The notes below the pieces were generated by a model, which had not been told where the DNA came from, made no database searches, and worked only from the letters and a program-made list of their open reading frames with translations. Both the position numbers and the translations under genes were made by a program. A stretch of 64,000 nucleotides of DNA. Source: Pleurodeles waltl. Lineage: Eukaryota; Chordata; Amphibia; Caudata; Salamandridae. Each line of letters begins with the position of its first letter. Position 1 is the stretch's first letter. Location: assembly GCF_031143425.1 (NCBI RefSeq), contig NC_090448.1:530366313-530430312 (forward strand). The letters are read 5' to 3'. Positions 23,426-35,812 of the stretch are shown here, in pieces.

Positions 23426-24230
23426 CTATATTTGCTCACATTTCTCCATCAAAACAGTATTAATTCTAAAATGGTTACCCTCTTTTACACTCCTACATAC
23501 AACAGCAAAATGACTAATTATTTTACATGTGGCACATTTTTTTTCTATGGCAGGACATTTGGAATTGTCACCCAGATGTGATTTAGATCCACATCTATAA
23601 TACTGTACACCTTTTCTTCCACTGTACTTGTTATCCTTGCCCTTGTGCACTAATTTAGTCTTGTGATCCTGTACCATATCCACATCTGTTTTAGAAAAAC
23701 CATCAAATGTTAAAGCCTTAGTGGATAACAACGATCTCTCATTCCCTTTAGCTATGTCGATGACTTCATGTAATGTTGGTTTCTGCACGCAAGTAATCTT
23801 TCTTGAATCTTTTTTTAGTAACATTGAAATACAAATTGATCACAAATATAAATGTCTGTCATCTCAATAAATTCTCATGAAGACGCTAAAACTTTCAAAG
23901 AAGCAATATATTCTTCAATGCGTTAGTCTTCATCTGCTTCCGCTTGAAAAAACTATGCCGCTCAACCATTACATTTGGTTCCTCGCTGAATTGTTTTTAC
24001 ATATGTTTAACTGCTTCTTCAGACTCATTCAGTGGAATGAATTGACCCGGAGGTGGTTCAAATTCTGGTAGATTATCGAAAATCTCTTGACCAGTATTGC
24101 CTAATAGGCCAAACATCAATGCTTTTTTCCGTTCAGGATCAATTTTTTTTCCATCAATAGCCACTAGGTAATTTTCAAATGCTCTGTGCCAATTTTACCA
24201 TTTCATTATGGGTTTGCCAGGATTACTTCA
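23426..24230 (-). pseudogene. Gypsy gag, broken
   Basis: The minus strand from about 24215 gives capsid-like text (AFENYLVAIDGKK, KKALMFGLLGNTGQEIFDNL) with several stops. The frame 23426-23824 follows, with the nucleocapsid region CGSKSHLGDNSKCPA and CATCKIISHFAVVC, two CCHC-type zinc knuckle-like units, the first lacking perfect spacing. Gag packages the element RNA. The order capsid, knuckle, protease is standard. Confidence 0.82.
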
Positions 24231-24858
24231 AAACCGTGCAGGGTGATTTATAATATTACTAGGAGCCGTTTTATTGATTGCTAAAATTATAATTTTTTAT
24301 GCTATATTTCACAGTTTATTTAAATGCCTTCCTGTTCATTTGAAATCGTCTGGCAAAAGTTCATTTAAAAATATAGCTTTCTTTATATTATCTCTCAAAA
24401 AATTGGCACTTAAAATGGCTGCCGTTTCTTTTTTTTTTTTTTTGTTTTGTTTTGTTAGGAGTCCAAATCGACATTTAAGATGGCCGCCGTTGAGATCAGG
24501 TTTCAGCAGGATATTGCCCCTATTTTTCCAAATATGCCCAAACCAAAATGGCCACCATGCGCGTTATATATTTCGATAGGAAACTGGAATTGTACCAACA
24601 ATATAGATCTCTCTCTCTCTCCAGTAAGTTGGGCACAGTATTAACAGTATTAGTCGGATGTTAGCCCAAGCACGCTCTCATATAAATCAAGACAAAAATA
24701 TATTGTACTTGCTTGAAGATTTCACATATGTTGGTTGCTCATTACAGGTTGTCCTTCAAAATATGAACCTTTGTCGAAATATGAATATCTTGCGCTTAGA
24801 CATGTCAACACAGTCCTCAAAGCAACGAGGTAATAATGGTATTGATGAGGCCCAAGAA

Positions 24859-24873
24859 CGCTCGTCGCCAACT
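24859..24873 (-). promoter_or_regulatory. Candidate primer-binding site
   Basis: Immediately inside the 5' LTR the minus strand reads AGTTGGCGACGAGCG. The TGG-starting block two bases from the LTR end is the usual position and start of a tRNA primer site in Gypsy elements. The tRNA was not identified. Confidence 0.5.
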
Positions 24874-25061
24874 TGTTGTAGATGAAGACTCAGGGTTGTA
24901 TTTTAGAATAAATATTTCTTTTTATTTAATTAGGTAAATACAACAGGGCTCACCAACACCGCCCGTTCTGCACTGCCTCCTGGATCTAACTGAAACTTTT
25001 CCCCGTACATTTTAATTCCAACCTTTAACAGTCTACATTCTACTTAATGTCTTATACAACA
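24874..25061 (-). repeat. Gypsy 5' LTR
   Basis: 188 bp, plus-strand TGTTGTA...TACAACA with 7-bp terminal inverted repeats. It shares TTTTAGAATAAATATTT and CTCACCAACACCGCC with the other LTR. The LTRs are unusually short for a vertebrate Gypsy element. An AATAAA lies in both copies, on the plus strand, opposite to the element's direction. Confidence 0.9.
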
Positions 25062-28000
25062 CAAAGTTACCACTGCATTAGAAGCAGTAGCCCTTTGCGA
25101 GGCCTTGACCTCGTTGACAGCTATGGAAATGTTGATCTCTGGGTGACGAAGGCACTGGATACAACCCCTATGCCTAACCAGTTTTCCTCCACTCAGCCAT
25201 GCCCATCTGCCCCCTTATATGGACGATTAACCTGCAGCCAAATAAACACGTAAGTTACTTCAGGATACTTGGCAATGCCCGTCAACTGCTTCTAAAGAAG
25301 TACAAGTTGAAGGTTACAATATCTTAGTTTTTTTTCCGTTTTTTTTACCACTTGAACCACCTAGTTAAAATGTTCACCTCAGAGAAGTTCTAGATGCCTA
25401 AATCACTTCTGCAGCCAATCATCTGTAATTAACTGTCTCCCATTTTTAAACTGTCTGTGACGTCTTTTCTCTTCTGAAGTTGAACAAAATCATGTTTCAT
25501 TTACCGCTAATGCTGCTACTCCCACTTGCTGTACACCGTTTGCTCCTTGTGCTTCCAGCCCTGCCAAACTCAAACAGCTCAATCCCCTGATAACCTACTA
25601 CACTAAATCTATTTTTATTTGTATTGAAGCTGGATCCCTTTCTGACCTTTGCCCAGCATGCATCATGCTCCTCCTATCTCATGCAACTGTCCCAATGTTA
25701 AGGGGCCAATGTGTTCTTGCTTTTAGCTGTGGCTTAGTCTGGACTGCCAAAACAAAATAGGTTGTTGGTACCCGTTCTTAGTCAAGCTGCAGTGGACCCT
25801 ACTGTACTCTGGAATTTTCTACCGATTTCGTTGCTGCCTGTCTGTACCAAAGTTACCCAGGATGTGCTTTTTTCCTTTTGATGTGTGGTGTTCCTTTTAG
25901 CCATTTTTGTTGTTGTTTTTTTTTTTTTTTGTAATCTACCCTTTTTTTCCTTTTGGTGTGTGTTGTTCCTTATAGCCTTTTCTTTCTTTTTTTTTTTTGG
26001 GTGATCTACCCTTTCCAGACAGCTGTTGACATAGAAAACTGACTACGGCAACCCATGTATATATTTCTTTTATCCCCCTTTCCTACGTTTTGCATTTAAG
26101 TTATTTTTTCTTACTATTCCTATTTTTAGGAATTTTAAGAACGTGTTTGTATTTAAAATCCGCTGGACCAGGTATCATTTGTTTCATGTTTTTTGGGGTG
26201 GGGAGGAGTTCCTGGAAAGGTATGTTCATAGCTGTCAAGTCCTTGTAAGTAGAGATTCCTCTGCATGGAGGTTATCAGGATACTCTTCTCCATTGTAACA
26301 GGTACTGATGTAGTGTCTCTGAAAATGGATGAGCATGCAAGTGGCCGTTTATTAGCATTTCCTGCAACTTTGAGGCAGCAAAAAGGGATGCTAGATTTGG
26401 TTCTACGTATGAGTTTCTTCTTAAATACCAAATCTTTTAGAGGGATGGTGTATATCGCAAGTGGTGAGGAGGAAGTTCAATATCTTTGGGCATAGCCAAA
26501 GGAATATTGATTGTGTACTACTTCTTGAACTTGGGAATTTATAAGCAAGGGTTCTCTTTCCTTCGATGTGAAATGCAGCCTCTTGAGATTTAGAGCTTGT
26601 CAGCCCGGTATTCCAGAGAATGTAAAAGTATGGAATTACAGATGGGGCTTTTCATCTTGAATATGATTTGAGCTTCCATTGGAAGCCTGTATAGCTTAGT
26701 TGATTCCATTGCGGTATTTGTCAAATTGGCTGGTGCGTGACATCGGGCGACATGTTTATCTGGTTTTGAAGCATTACCAAAACTCTTGTTTTGAAATGAC
26801 TGTCCTATTACACTCACCTCAATTCTAATTCTTAAGTGAGATGTGTTAATTTTCTCAGCTAGCAAAGATAAAACAGATCATCACTAAATAAACTGTTCAA
26901 ATGAATTAAAATGATACACAGTTAAATGTTGATCAGCTATTTATTACATTTTTGTTTCATTTAACTGCTTATATCAGAAAAGGCAATGCCCTTACATTCA
27001 TACATAAAGGCTCTAAGTTTCTAGGTCAGTTTGCAAAAGTCGCTTTTGATAAATGTGGCCTCAGCATAGAAAATATTGTTTCTGTAAATGTTGCTTTCTG
27101 AGCATAGGTCTGCAAATGATATATTTAAGGCGTTTTATGCCATTTTCGCTCTGTTGCTCTTAGAGATTTCTGTTAAACATAGAGAGCCAGATGTACAAAT
27201 AAGTGGTTGAAAAATACTAGTTGCAAATTGCAACCAGAATGTTTGCGACCCAATATTTTTAAGAACCAACCTACGTACTAATAGGTTGTTTTAAAAAAAT
27301 TCTAAATCGTGGTCTTTTGCAATCCGATCTACCTCGTGAATATTAATGTGGCAGGTCGCAGATTGCAACTCACTACCGTTGGAACCTTCACAGGCATGGT
27401 TGAATCAGAAGCAGTCACAAATCTCTTTACATTCTCCCCTTGTAAGTTAATCCCACGTATTAATAGATCATTTGAGGACAGGATCACCTGAGTTGCTGTT
27501 TTGTGATGTATAGGTCACATCACAAAAATGCAATCACTCTGTGGTGATATGCAATATTAATTCCGGTGGTGTGGAAGATATGGATTTTAATTCTAGTGTT
27601 CGGTATTGAATTTTAGGGTTGGACTCATTCAGATTTTGTGTTTGAATTCAATTGAAAAATCGCATTACGCCATCCCATTTTTCCTTTACGGTTGAGGTGA
27701 GTTATATTGTAATCTGGATCCATGGTGGTTAGGGATATTTCATTGGGCTGTTTCAGTCAGGGTCACATGGCCAGGACCAGCAATTATTCAAGAGGCAGTA
27801 ATGGGGAGACTTTCCAATCATGTTATCCGAGGATGGAATGGCGTCTACTGGAATCTGATTTTTGTTTTTTTTGTTTTTAGGATTAATGATCCTCTTCCGA
27901 TGGGGAGTTAAGAGATGGTCTATTACGTGCAATGATATATATCTGAGTATCGGAAGGGTTAGCAGACCCCGACATTAGAAGCATTGTAATTTTCTGGTTA

Positions 28001-28402
28001 TTGAGACACATCCTTAGTACAAAAATTCAACTTCAGTTATTATGTTGATTAAGGTTGCTTCGCAGGTCAGTGTCATAAATCAAGGGTTATAGTGAAGAGG
28101 ATATGGGATACTTATGGTGGGTACTGAAATATTCAAATGCCTAGTGTTCTGGTAAGGAAAATATCCTTGGACATTTCATTCTTTTCTTTGAGAACTGCAT
28201 TACTTTTCTTGGCGAGAGACTTTGTAACTGTAATCATAACTGAATGCTTTGTAATTTCATTTGGAGAGAGACGGATCATTTCCACGTTTCCAGATTTGTC
28301 CTGAGGCAACAGACATAATCGACCTGGAAGAGTCAGTAAAAAGATGAATCTACTGGGAACGGTTATAATGAGAGACATTGGTGAGTCGAGTATGATAATG
28401 GC
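25062..28402. other. Mostly unassigned sequence
   Basis: No gene was recognised. A fragment starting AGCCAGATGTACAAAT at about 27184, followed by TTGCAAATTGCAACC and a TTTGCGACCC motif, looks like one arm of a palindromic MITE, but the partner arm was not found. A small inverted repeat (TTTTGTGATGT / ACATCACAAAA-like) lies near 27500. Short frames on both strands have no signatures. Confidence 0.4.
25870..26013. repeat. T-rich tandem duplication
   Basis: Two adjacent copies of about 70 bp share CCTTTTGRTGTGTG, TGTTCCTT.TAGCC, a long T-run and a GT-ATCTACCCTTT end. The T-runs differ in length. Confidence 0.7.
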
Positions 28403-28880
28403 TGTTAGACCTGGCATCCTTAGGGTGGTCGTGCCCCAGATTTTTTTTCCTTTACCTCCTATTTTGTTGCTGTATCTTTTTGTTGGCCTTAGGACCCAGC
28501 ACCCTTTACCACTGCTAATCAGTGCTAAAGTGCATGCGCTTCTCCCCTAAAACTTAGAAACTTTGGTGGTTCCACAATTGGCATATTTAATTTACCTTTA
28601 AGTCCCTTGTAGAGTGGTATACCATATACCCAAGGCCTGTAAATTAAAATGCTACTAGTAGGCCTGCAGCACTGATTGTGCCACCCACTTAAGTAGCTCC
28701 ATAAACATGTCACAGTGCTGCCAATGCACAGCCTCGGGGTGCAGTCTCATTGCTACCTCCAACTAGGCATCTAAAACCTCTTGCCAATCCCAGAACCCCC
28801 CGTCTTACATATGTCACCCCTAAGGAAGGCCCACAATGGCTCTCTGTTTTTTCTCTGTAGGGAGTAGGATGGATGTGAGG
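28403..28880 (+). mobile_element. Family A LTR-like element, 5' fragment (copy 2)
   Basis: It starts TGTTAGACCTGGCATCCTTA and follows the first 480 bp or so of the copy at 57689 (CAGCACTGATTGTGCCACCCACTT, then CCCCTAAGGAAGGCCC), diverged. It breaks off near 28880 with no matching 3' end, so no target-site duplication can be assigned. Confidence 0.72.
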
Positions 28881-29639
28881 CATCCCGGTTTGTAATAGAA
28901 ATAGAGAGAAGTAAATAAAGTCTTGTGGGACGAAATGCAGTTGGGGTATTTTTTAAACTAAACTGTTTTTACCATTTTAAGCAGGAGCAAAAGAGGGGCA
29001 GAGTGTCTGGTCTGTGTGGGTTTGGCATTGTTGGCGAACCTGTATGCAGGTAGATACCTGTAAGCTGTAGATAAAAGGATGATGTGATGAAAGAGGTTTT
29101 AAGGAGAAGGCTATGTCCTTGCTGGGGACATGAGGAGTTGGGAGGTGGCACATAGAGGTGCTAGCATGGAGAGGAAAAGTCAGAGATGAGTCACGTCTGG
29201 GCACCCTGTTGTGGAGTGGAAGGGAATTCTTGATGAAAGATAGTATACAAGGAACACATTAAGAAGAGGAAGTATGGATATGACAGATTGAGAGGATTTG
29301 GAGACATTTCACAGCGTGGGAAACAGACTCACTCTTGGCGCCGGTGTTTGCCCAGCTGTGATTGCCGTTTTTTTTTTTAATTAATGCTGATGCCACCCCA
29401 CTCCCATTCCAAGTCTGTTGATAGACTTTCCCCACCTACAACTGTAGCGCTGTTTGATTAGGCACTACAGTGCAGGCAGTGTAATGTTCGCACGCAGCTA
29501 CAACACAGGCCTAAATGCTCATACAATTGAGTGAAAGTAAAGACCAGGTGAGGGGAGGATGGTGGGAAAGGACTTGGGTCGCTGTGAGAAAGGGCCTCTT
29601 TTGACATTTAGCACCCCCCCCCACACCCCTCACTTTTTG
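28881..29639. other. Unassigned sequence
   Basis: No gene or clear repeat recognised. Minus-strand frames at 28969-29204 overlap in two phases and have no signature. Confidence 0.4.
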
Positions 29640-31700
29640 CCTTATATTTGATGTGGCTTTATAGTTGTAGTGCCCAGGTTCCTTGGGCCAGATCTCCTTC
29701 CCAAAACTGTTGTCATGCATTGGCACAATTGGAAACATCTTTAGCTGCTACTATAAGTCCCTAGAAAAGGTACTTAGGTACGCAGGGCATAGGGTACTAA
29801 GGGTAGTCCCCGGAGAGCAGCAGCACATATTGTGCCACCCTCAGGGACCCTCCATCCAAGTGAACTCAGTACTGCCATTGCAGGCTGAGTGTCCTGGTAC
29901 AATCCTAAAATGCAAACATGACATTGCACACATCCTGTGTAACCTGCCCACTACACACTGCTTGGAATATAGGTAAGCCATTCTTCTGGCAGCCTTCCAG
30001 CCCTAAGGCACAGTGTACTATGCTGCATGTGTGAGCATAGGCGCATGAGCAATGTGCCCCTACTGTGTCCTCCCCAAACCTGGGACATAGTCCGTGTACA
30101 GAGCAGCTATTTTAAATGCATGTGCTGGACACTGGTCAGTAAGAGTTTCACAGCCACATGAGGGCCACTCTGAACCCTAGGTTGTTTGGTATCAAACGAC
30201 TCAGAACAATAAATCTAAACTGGTACCAGTACTGGATTTATTGCAAAATGTACCCAGTGGCCACCTTAGGGGTGAACCCTAAAAAAGCCACCTAACCCTG
30301 GCATGGTTGCTGGCCGGTCCTAGCCAGCCTGTCGCCAACACACAAGATTCTGGATCCCTGGGGTGAGGGCCTTTGCTCCATGGGACCAGAAAACAAAGCC
30401 ATTTCTGGGCAGAGGTGTTACACTTTCTCCCCCAGAAATGTGTACTGCCTTGCCTGTGAGCTTCAAAGGGCTTGCCACTCTTGAAAATCAACCCCCAGTC
30501 CTGCTGCTAGCAGCAGATGGCCGCCCCCATTGCAAACTGCCAGTTTTGGCAGGAGCAATGGTGGAAAAATGCGCAAAGACCAGGAGGAGTGGTCACTCCA
30601 AACTTGCACCACCCCCATGGTGTTGCAGGCAAGATGATCTCTCCATTTAATTTCCCTCCATCTTGCATGGTAGAACAATATCCAATATGGGGATAGGGAT
30701 GTGACTTCTGCCCACAGGAAGTGGTCACATGGTGGGTGTAGCCACGTTAAGGTAGATGGCTGATTGGCCACTACTAGGTAGTCCCCTAAATGCCGCCTAC
30801 ATTCAGTATTTAGTGGGCATCCCTAGACCTGCAGATCAGATTCAACAGACTGAAGAAGGCCAGCAACAAAGAAGACCCAAGGCTCGAGAACGGAAGTCCT
30901 GCTGCACCAAGAAAAAGGTGCTAAACCCTGCCTGCTGCACCCAGGACTCAACAATCGCTGCTGTGGAGGTGAATGGACATCGGACAGACACTAAGAAACC
31001 CCAGAGGAACGCCAGCCTTCTAAAATTTGCCAAGAACCTCCCTCCAGAGTGAGTGCATCCCTCTCTGCAGCCAAGAAGCAAGAACCTGTTAAGTCCAGTT
31101 CACTGACTGGCCACTAACCAAGGAACTGGACAAAGCAGCCGGACCAGATTTAACCAGATGGACCCAGTGGACAGACCCTGCAAGTGTGCCAAGTTTGGTG
31201 GCACTGCGACCTCCAGTGGCTGAACTGTGCAATAGCCAGGAATACTGGAACTCCAATGTCGGACACCCAGAAGAATCCACTCTGGGCTCTCCGAGGACCG
31301 GAAGCAAGCACCAGTCAAGGGACTTCAGGACACGTAAGAACCACCACCCAGAGTGGCTCTGCTGACCTGCAAACCTCCCTCCAAGTGACCTGGTTCCAAG
31401 GACACCTTTGCGCACAGCTCTTTGCTGACTTTTCTTCTTTGCACCTGGTCTCCCTAGCCACTGCATCGGAGAACCAGTTGTGCTCTAAGGGTCCCCCACT
31501 CCTTTCAACCTCTACACTCCAAGGGGGCACACCTGAATGACCATGAAGTCTGCCTGTGCAGTGCATTTCCAAGTGGCCCCCCATGCCTATCCTCCACCAG
31601 CTCCAAGACCTCCAGCCGCTGCTCCCGCTTGAACCGGGAACCGCACAAACGTATCTGGCTTCCCCACAGGACCCCTCGATGACCTTGACCTAAAAACAGG
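29640..31700 (+). mobile_element. LTR-like repeat without coding capacity
   Basis: The organisation resembles the family A elements: short phrases such as AGTCCCTAGAAAAGG, GCAGCACATATTGTGCCACC and CCTGCCTGCTGCACC in a GC-moderate, gene-free body. Exact ends and a target-site duplication were not found, so the limits are approximate. Frames on both strands (30279-31804) overlap each other and are rejected as genes. The segment 30535-30560 is identical to a 26-bp filler in the Penelope-like insertion at 34434-34459. Confidence 0.5.
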
Positions 31701-34387
31701 ACACATTGGTAAATGCATTGCCTGATTTTATATGCGTTTTTAAAGTTTTCTCCCGTTGATTCCTGTGGTGCGTAAATACACACAGAAAGACTATTTTTGA
31801 TCAACTTTGAAAAGTCATAACTTAAAAAGTACTTACCTGATTTTGATGATCTTGGTCTTAAAATGTTTTCTAATGATCTGAAATATTTTTGTAAATTGTT
31901 CTCAAGTTATTCTTTTAAGTGTGTGTCCACATTTATTGATTTTGTGAGTAAAACAAATGCTTAGCACTTCTCCAGGACTGGCATAACTGCTCGACCAAAC
32001 CACCACAAAAATGTAAGCATTAGGTGATCTAGTTTTTACCACCGTAATCGAAGGTAGGGCTGCTCAGACTCTATGCACAGTGCGTATCATTTTTGTACAC
32101 TTTATAGAGAGCCAATCTTCTACAGTCACTTAGAACAGATACATTCATGGAAGAGACAGATTATCTTCCAAATGCCCAAAAGGTGTCGGAAGTGAGAACC
32201 AGAAAATATCAAGTTTATATCTGAGGCCTGAATCATGATTTATTTCTTTGCTGAAAATGGAGATTAATATATAATTCTGAACTGAGATGAAGGCAAAGAT
32301 GGGTCGGCTGTGTGCTTTGGAGATTTAAGATTTACGAAACACTGTTATGGCCTTAAAGCGAACATTGGTCTAGCACCCAGTGTTGTTGGACAAAAAAGAG
32401 AAGTAATTTTCAGACTATAGTTTCCTAGGCAAACATATAACTTTGGCATATAAAGAGTTTTGAAATTATGGGGCTAGTTTTCTGGAGAGTGTTGGTGTTT
32501 CTGGAGAGTCTTGATGTTACAAGTTAGTCTCCGAAAAGAGAAAAGGGAAAGGGTTTGTTTCAAAATTGGGGGAGTAAAATGAGTACAGGTAAAATAATTG
32601 CTGTAGCTGCACAAAACATATCGGAAGTGAGGACAGGACTGGCTCAGTTCTCGGATCAAACAACTTTTATTAGTTATCCAGCAACTATAAGTGAATTGTG
32701 AAGCGATGAGTTTGAGATTGCGATAGTACTTTAAAGTGAAATTGTTAATTGATATGGTCTGTGTGAATAAAGTTAGAGAAAGGATACATTTAAAGCAAAA
32801 TAATAAACCTCAGATACAAAACATGCTAACACTGGATTGAGTAAGAATTACGTGAAAGGGGTGACGTAATTAAATTAATCTTCAACAATACGCACAATTG
32901 CACAACATTGAATGAAGTTATCCTTTGAAGTAGAACACAAATGAGGCTGATGGATGGAAGCAAATAGGTGAGCTCAACAAGATTTACTTAACAGCTGACT
33001 AAGGCAACAAGAGCTTAAAGGATTATTTACGGCAGAACATTAAAAACACTGTTGACATTAATACTAATAACTCATCAAATTAAAACCTGCAATATGTCAG
33101 CACTAACATCATTCAGTCTGGAAACACACGTTTACCTCATAATTAACTGCATTGTGCATTATGAATTTAAATACAGAAAGGCACAGTGTCCCTCAAGTAA
33201 CCTGTGCGCACACACAATGCGATGGAGGAAGATAGTAAACTAGTGGTTGGTGACATACGGAGTTGCTGCTCTCAGCAGTACCCTGGAGTGGGATTCTCCA
33301 GCTTCTCCCCATGAGAGAGGTGACGTTGCTTCATTACCAATACCACTTTTGGGGGTACAGTGGCCTTGCTCAGTTTCCATAAATATTTTTTTGGTGCCTG
33401 ACTACTTGTATCCTATGAAACTTGTAACACGGCAGACGGGATATCCGTCACATTTGGGACTGAGTAATCTTCTCCACCAAGGTCGTAATCAGGCCCTTTG
33501 TTTCATCAGAATTTTGTCAGCCATGAAAAACGCTAGCAAGCTGTGAAACATGTTGGCTGCATATTTGGAATACATTTTTGGCTTCACATGAACAGTCATC
33601 TCAGAGTATAAACTTCATGAGATGAAGTAAAATGCATGCTTCGATAAAGACTGTCATTAATCTTTGTAGCAGTCATTAATTTGATATTTGTTGGATAACC
33701 AAGAATAATAAAATGAGAAGCTCTAGCTCAGGTTTGGAATTTGAAACTGTTTATGGAAAAAATCACTTTTTCAAATTATAACCCGTAAGTTGTCATTCAA
33801 AATGCGAGCAAGGTTAAAAATAGAAATGATGATAGGGGAGGAGCTGTACTGCGGGCAGCACCCAGTCCACCCACGTTGATTTACTGACACTGGAGGAAAT
33901 TATGTATATGGTCTTTTGGGCAGGCCAGCACCTTAAGTACAATGAGATGATAAAACCTTTATGTAGAAATGTCCACTTTGGAAGGTCCTACACCACTGTC
34001 ATCCTTCTTGGCCAAGTGTGTTAAATATACATGGGCCAGAGAAGTAGTGCAGCCCAGAAATAAGAGACACAGAACTGCAAAATGAAGCCACCTGCTACCA
34101 TTGATAATTGACTGCAAAATGTAGTGGGAAAACAACTGTTTAGCCATCAAGACACCTCATGCAGTAGTCAACAACCCACTAATTGACAATAGAGATTGAA
34201 CAAAAACAAGCAGTAGCAAAATGTCTGTTTTGCGAACCAGCATACTGTTAGCATAGCATATTGTGCTAATAAAGTTATGTTCCTTGACATACTTCTGTCA
34301 TTTAAAAATGCTGTAAATAACTTGTATTACTGTTACTTAGTTTCATAATAGTCAATGAACTGAAGTAGGATGAATGGGCCCCAAGCT
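31701..34387. other. Unassigned AT-rich sequence
   Basis: No gene, RNA or recognisable element. The small frames at 33247-33546 and 33959-34150 have no signature. The stretch could be intron. Confidence 0.4.
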
Positions 34388-34404
34388 GTCCTTTTCGGGA
34401 ATTG
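34388..34404. repeat. Left 17-bp target-site duplication of the Penelope-like element
   Basis: GTCCTTTTCGGGAATTG here is repeated exactly at 42503-42519, on the far side of the element. Confidence 0.92.
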
Positions 34405-34459
34405 CTCCAAAGAAAGAAGAAAGTGGGGGCCCGAACTGCCAGTTTTGGCAGGAGCAATG
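34405..34459. repeat. Inverted 5' stub and 26-bp filler at the Penelope junction
   Basis: Positions 34401-34432 are the reverse complement of 37221-37251 in the element's own 5' leader (shared core CTCCAAAGAAAGAAGAAAG, one 1-base indel). The first four bases, ATTG, also belong to the target duplication. Positions 34434-34459 contain CTGCCAGTTTTGGCAG and match 30535-30560 exactly over 26 bp. The truncated element copy then starts at 34460. Confidence 0.88.
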
Positions 34460-35130
34460 CGAATACGAAGCCTGTTATCCGGTTTATCACTGAATTTCAT
34501 AATGGTCATCATCTGATTCGGAAACTCCTTTGCAAACACTGGTACCTCCTACAAAATAACCCTTCCATTAATCAACACATAACCAATTTTCCACAAATAG
34601 GCTTCAGACGGGCTCCCAACCTTAGAGATAAACTCTGTTTATCCTTCTTTCAAAATCAGTCCCCAACATCATTTCTACCTCCAAAACCAAAGGGTTTCTA
34701 TACATGTAGCAAATGTTCAATTTGTAAGTGGGGCCTCTCTAAAACTACAATAACTTCAATCAATGAGCAAAGGTTTTATATCAATGACTGTATAAACTGT
34801 GAAAGCCCAAATGTGGTCTACATAATATGGTGCCCATGCCACCAAGCCTACATGGGCAGTACCATTCGCCCGCTCAAAATAAGAATTCAAGAACACTATC
34901 GCAATATCCAAAAATTGGATATGAAAGCACCACTGGTTGAACATTTTACAGAATTTCACTCTCATGGACGCTATTTTACATTCTGTGGCCTTCGACAAAT
35001 AAAACCAACCCCTCGAGGTGGTAACGTTGCATTACGCCTGCGTAGGGAGGAAAGTAGGCTCATTATTCGACATGATACAGTTAATCACGGACTGAACAAA
35101 GACTATGAGTGGCACTATTGGTTATTGTAA
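34460..35130 (+). pseudogene. GIY-YIG endonuclease part of Penelope ORF (5'-truncated copy)
   Basis: An open frame without its RT part. It shows the connector (NPSINQHITNFPQIGFRRAPN), a cysteine motif (CSKCSICKWG), then the nuclease: NVVYIIWCPC with Tyr of the GIY box, QAYMGST for the YIG box, the conserved Arg in PLKIRIQEH, and H-F-T-E-F-H downstream. It ends at a TAA in WHYWLL. This domain nicks target DNA to prime reverse transcription. The frame is uninterrupted here, whereas the same region in the downstream copy carries a stop. An accidental upstream extension starts at 34402 in non-element sequence. Confidence 0.9.
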
Positions 35131-35707
35131 AACTGAGATACCTAACTACAATGCCACCTAAGTGTTCTTTGTAACAGTGTTCGTGTAACAATGTCATTGT
35201 AAAAATGTACTTTATTCCTTTGCTTTAAATACCTGGCTAATGTTCCTTTCTTTTCTCTTTAGCTCTCTGCTTATACACCCTTGTCTCTTCTCAAAATGGT
35301 TCATTTATATCTCTTTCATATGGTGCATTTTTGCCCTTGTTTTTCACGCCTTATTTCCTTTTGGTGTTAGGGCTACATCAAACACGTACAGGAAAAAAAA
35401 CATTCTTTTTCTCTTTCAATGTATTTTGTTTTCTTCTTTCTTACTCTCTCTAACCAGTAATCCATTTCTTAAAAAGACCATCGACACATAAGGTCGCAAT
35501 AATTTGATTGTATCTTTCAGTCATCGTTCAGGATATTATCATATGCACTGCTCTATTTTAAGATGGCGCCGTTCTTGGTTACTACCAAGATGACGCCTTC
35601 GAAGTTTGTGTGCTACCAGTATGCCGGCAGCACTCCTAGTCCTTTTTCACTGTCCATGCCCGATAGTTTACATCGAGGCAGGACAAGAGACCACTTCTTT
35701 ACCGGCC

Positions 35708-35812
35708 GCATATAAAGACGCGAGCCAGTCTTCGGCGCGCCGCTTGTATTTTGATTGTTTTCTTCAGGTGACGTTTGAGACTGACTATATACCTAAAGAA
35801 AACGGGTGAGTC
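35708..35812 (+). promoter_or_regulatory. Candidate Penelope promoter (TATA) and splice donor
   Basis: TATAAAGACGCG at about 35711 lies in a GC-rich context (CCGGCCGCATATAAAG), with AAGATGGCGCCGTTCTTGG about 150 bp upstream. About 95 bases downstream is a strong donor, AACGG|GTGAGT (GT at 35806). Possible acceptors follow at 36169 (TATTTTTCAG) and 36857 (TTTTTCTTCCCCAG). The downstream pLTR has the same TATA at about 41101. A leader intron is known for Drosophila Penelope. The assignment here is inference. Confidence 0.5.

Larger units (their letters stand above)
19891..25061 (-). mobile_element. Complete but inactivated Ty3/Gypsy LTR retrotransposon
   Basis: Both LTRs are present (19891-20080 and 24874-25061), and gag, protease, reverse transcriptase, RNase H and integrase follow in Ty3/Gypsy order on the minus strand. 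The flanks CAAAT (19886-19890) and CAAAG (25062-25066) form a 5-bp duplication with one mismatch. The length of 5171 bp is normal for the family. Every coding domain is broken by stops or frameshifts, several at T/A homopolymers. No envelope gene was seen. Confidence 0.93.

Noticed and set aside
19891..25061. Endogenous retrovirus
   Set aside because: Domain order and RT motifs are Ty3/Gypsy, the LTRs are very short and no envelope gene was seen.
26130..26171. Short exon between TATTTTTAG and CCAG|GTATCA
   Set aside because: Only 42 bases, weak pyrimidine tract and no coding signature.
30279..31804. Dense set of 70-125 aa frames on both strands
   Set aside because: They mutually overlap, lie in an LTR-like repeat of balanced composition and show no protein family.
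34402..34459. N-terminal extension of the endonuclease frame starting at 34402
   Set aside because: These codons come from the inverted stub and filler, not from the Penelope protein.
34838..35000. Treating the two GIY-YIG regions as separate host nucleases
   Set aside because: They are the same segment of one retroelement in two pseudo-LTR copies, next to a Penelope RT.
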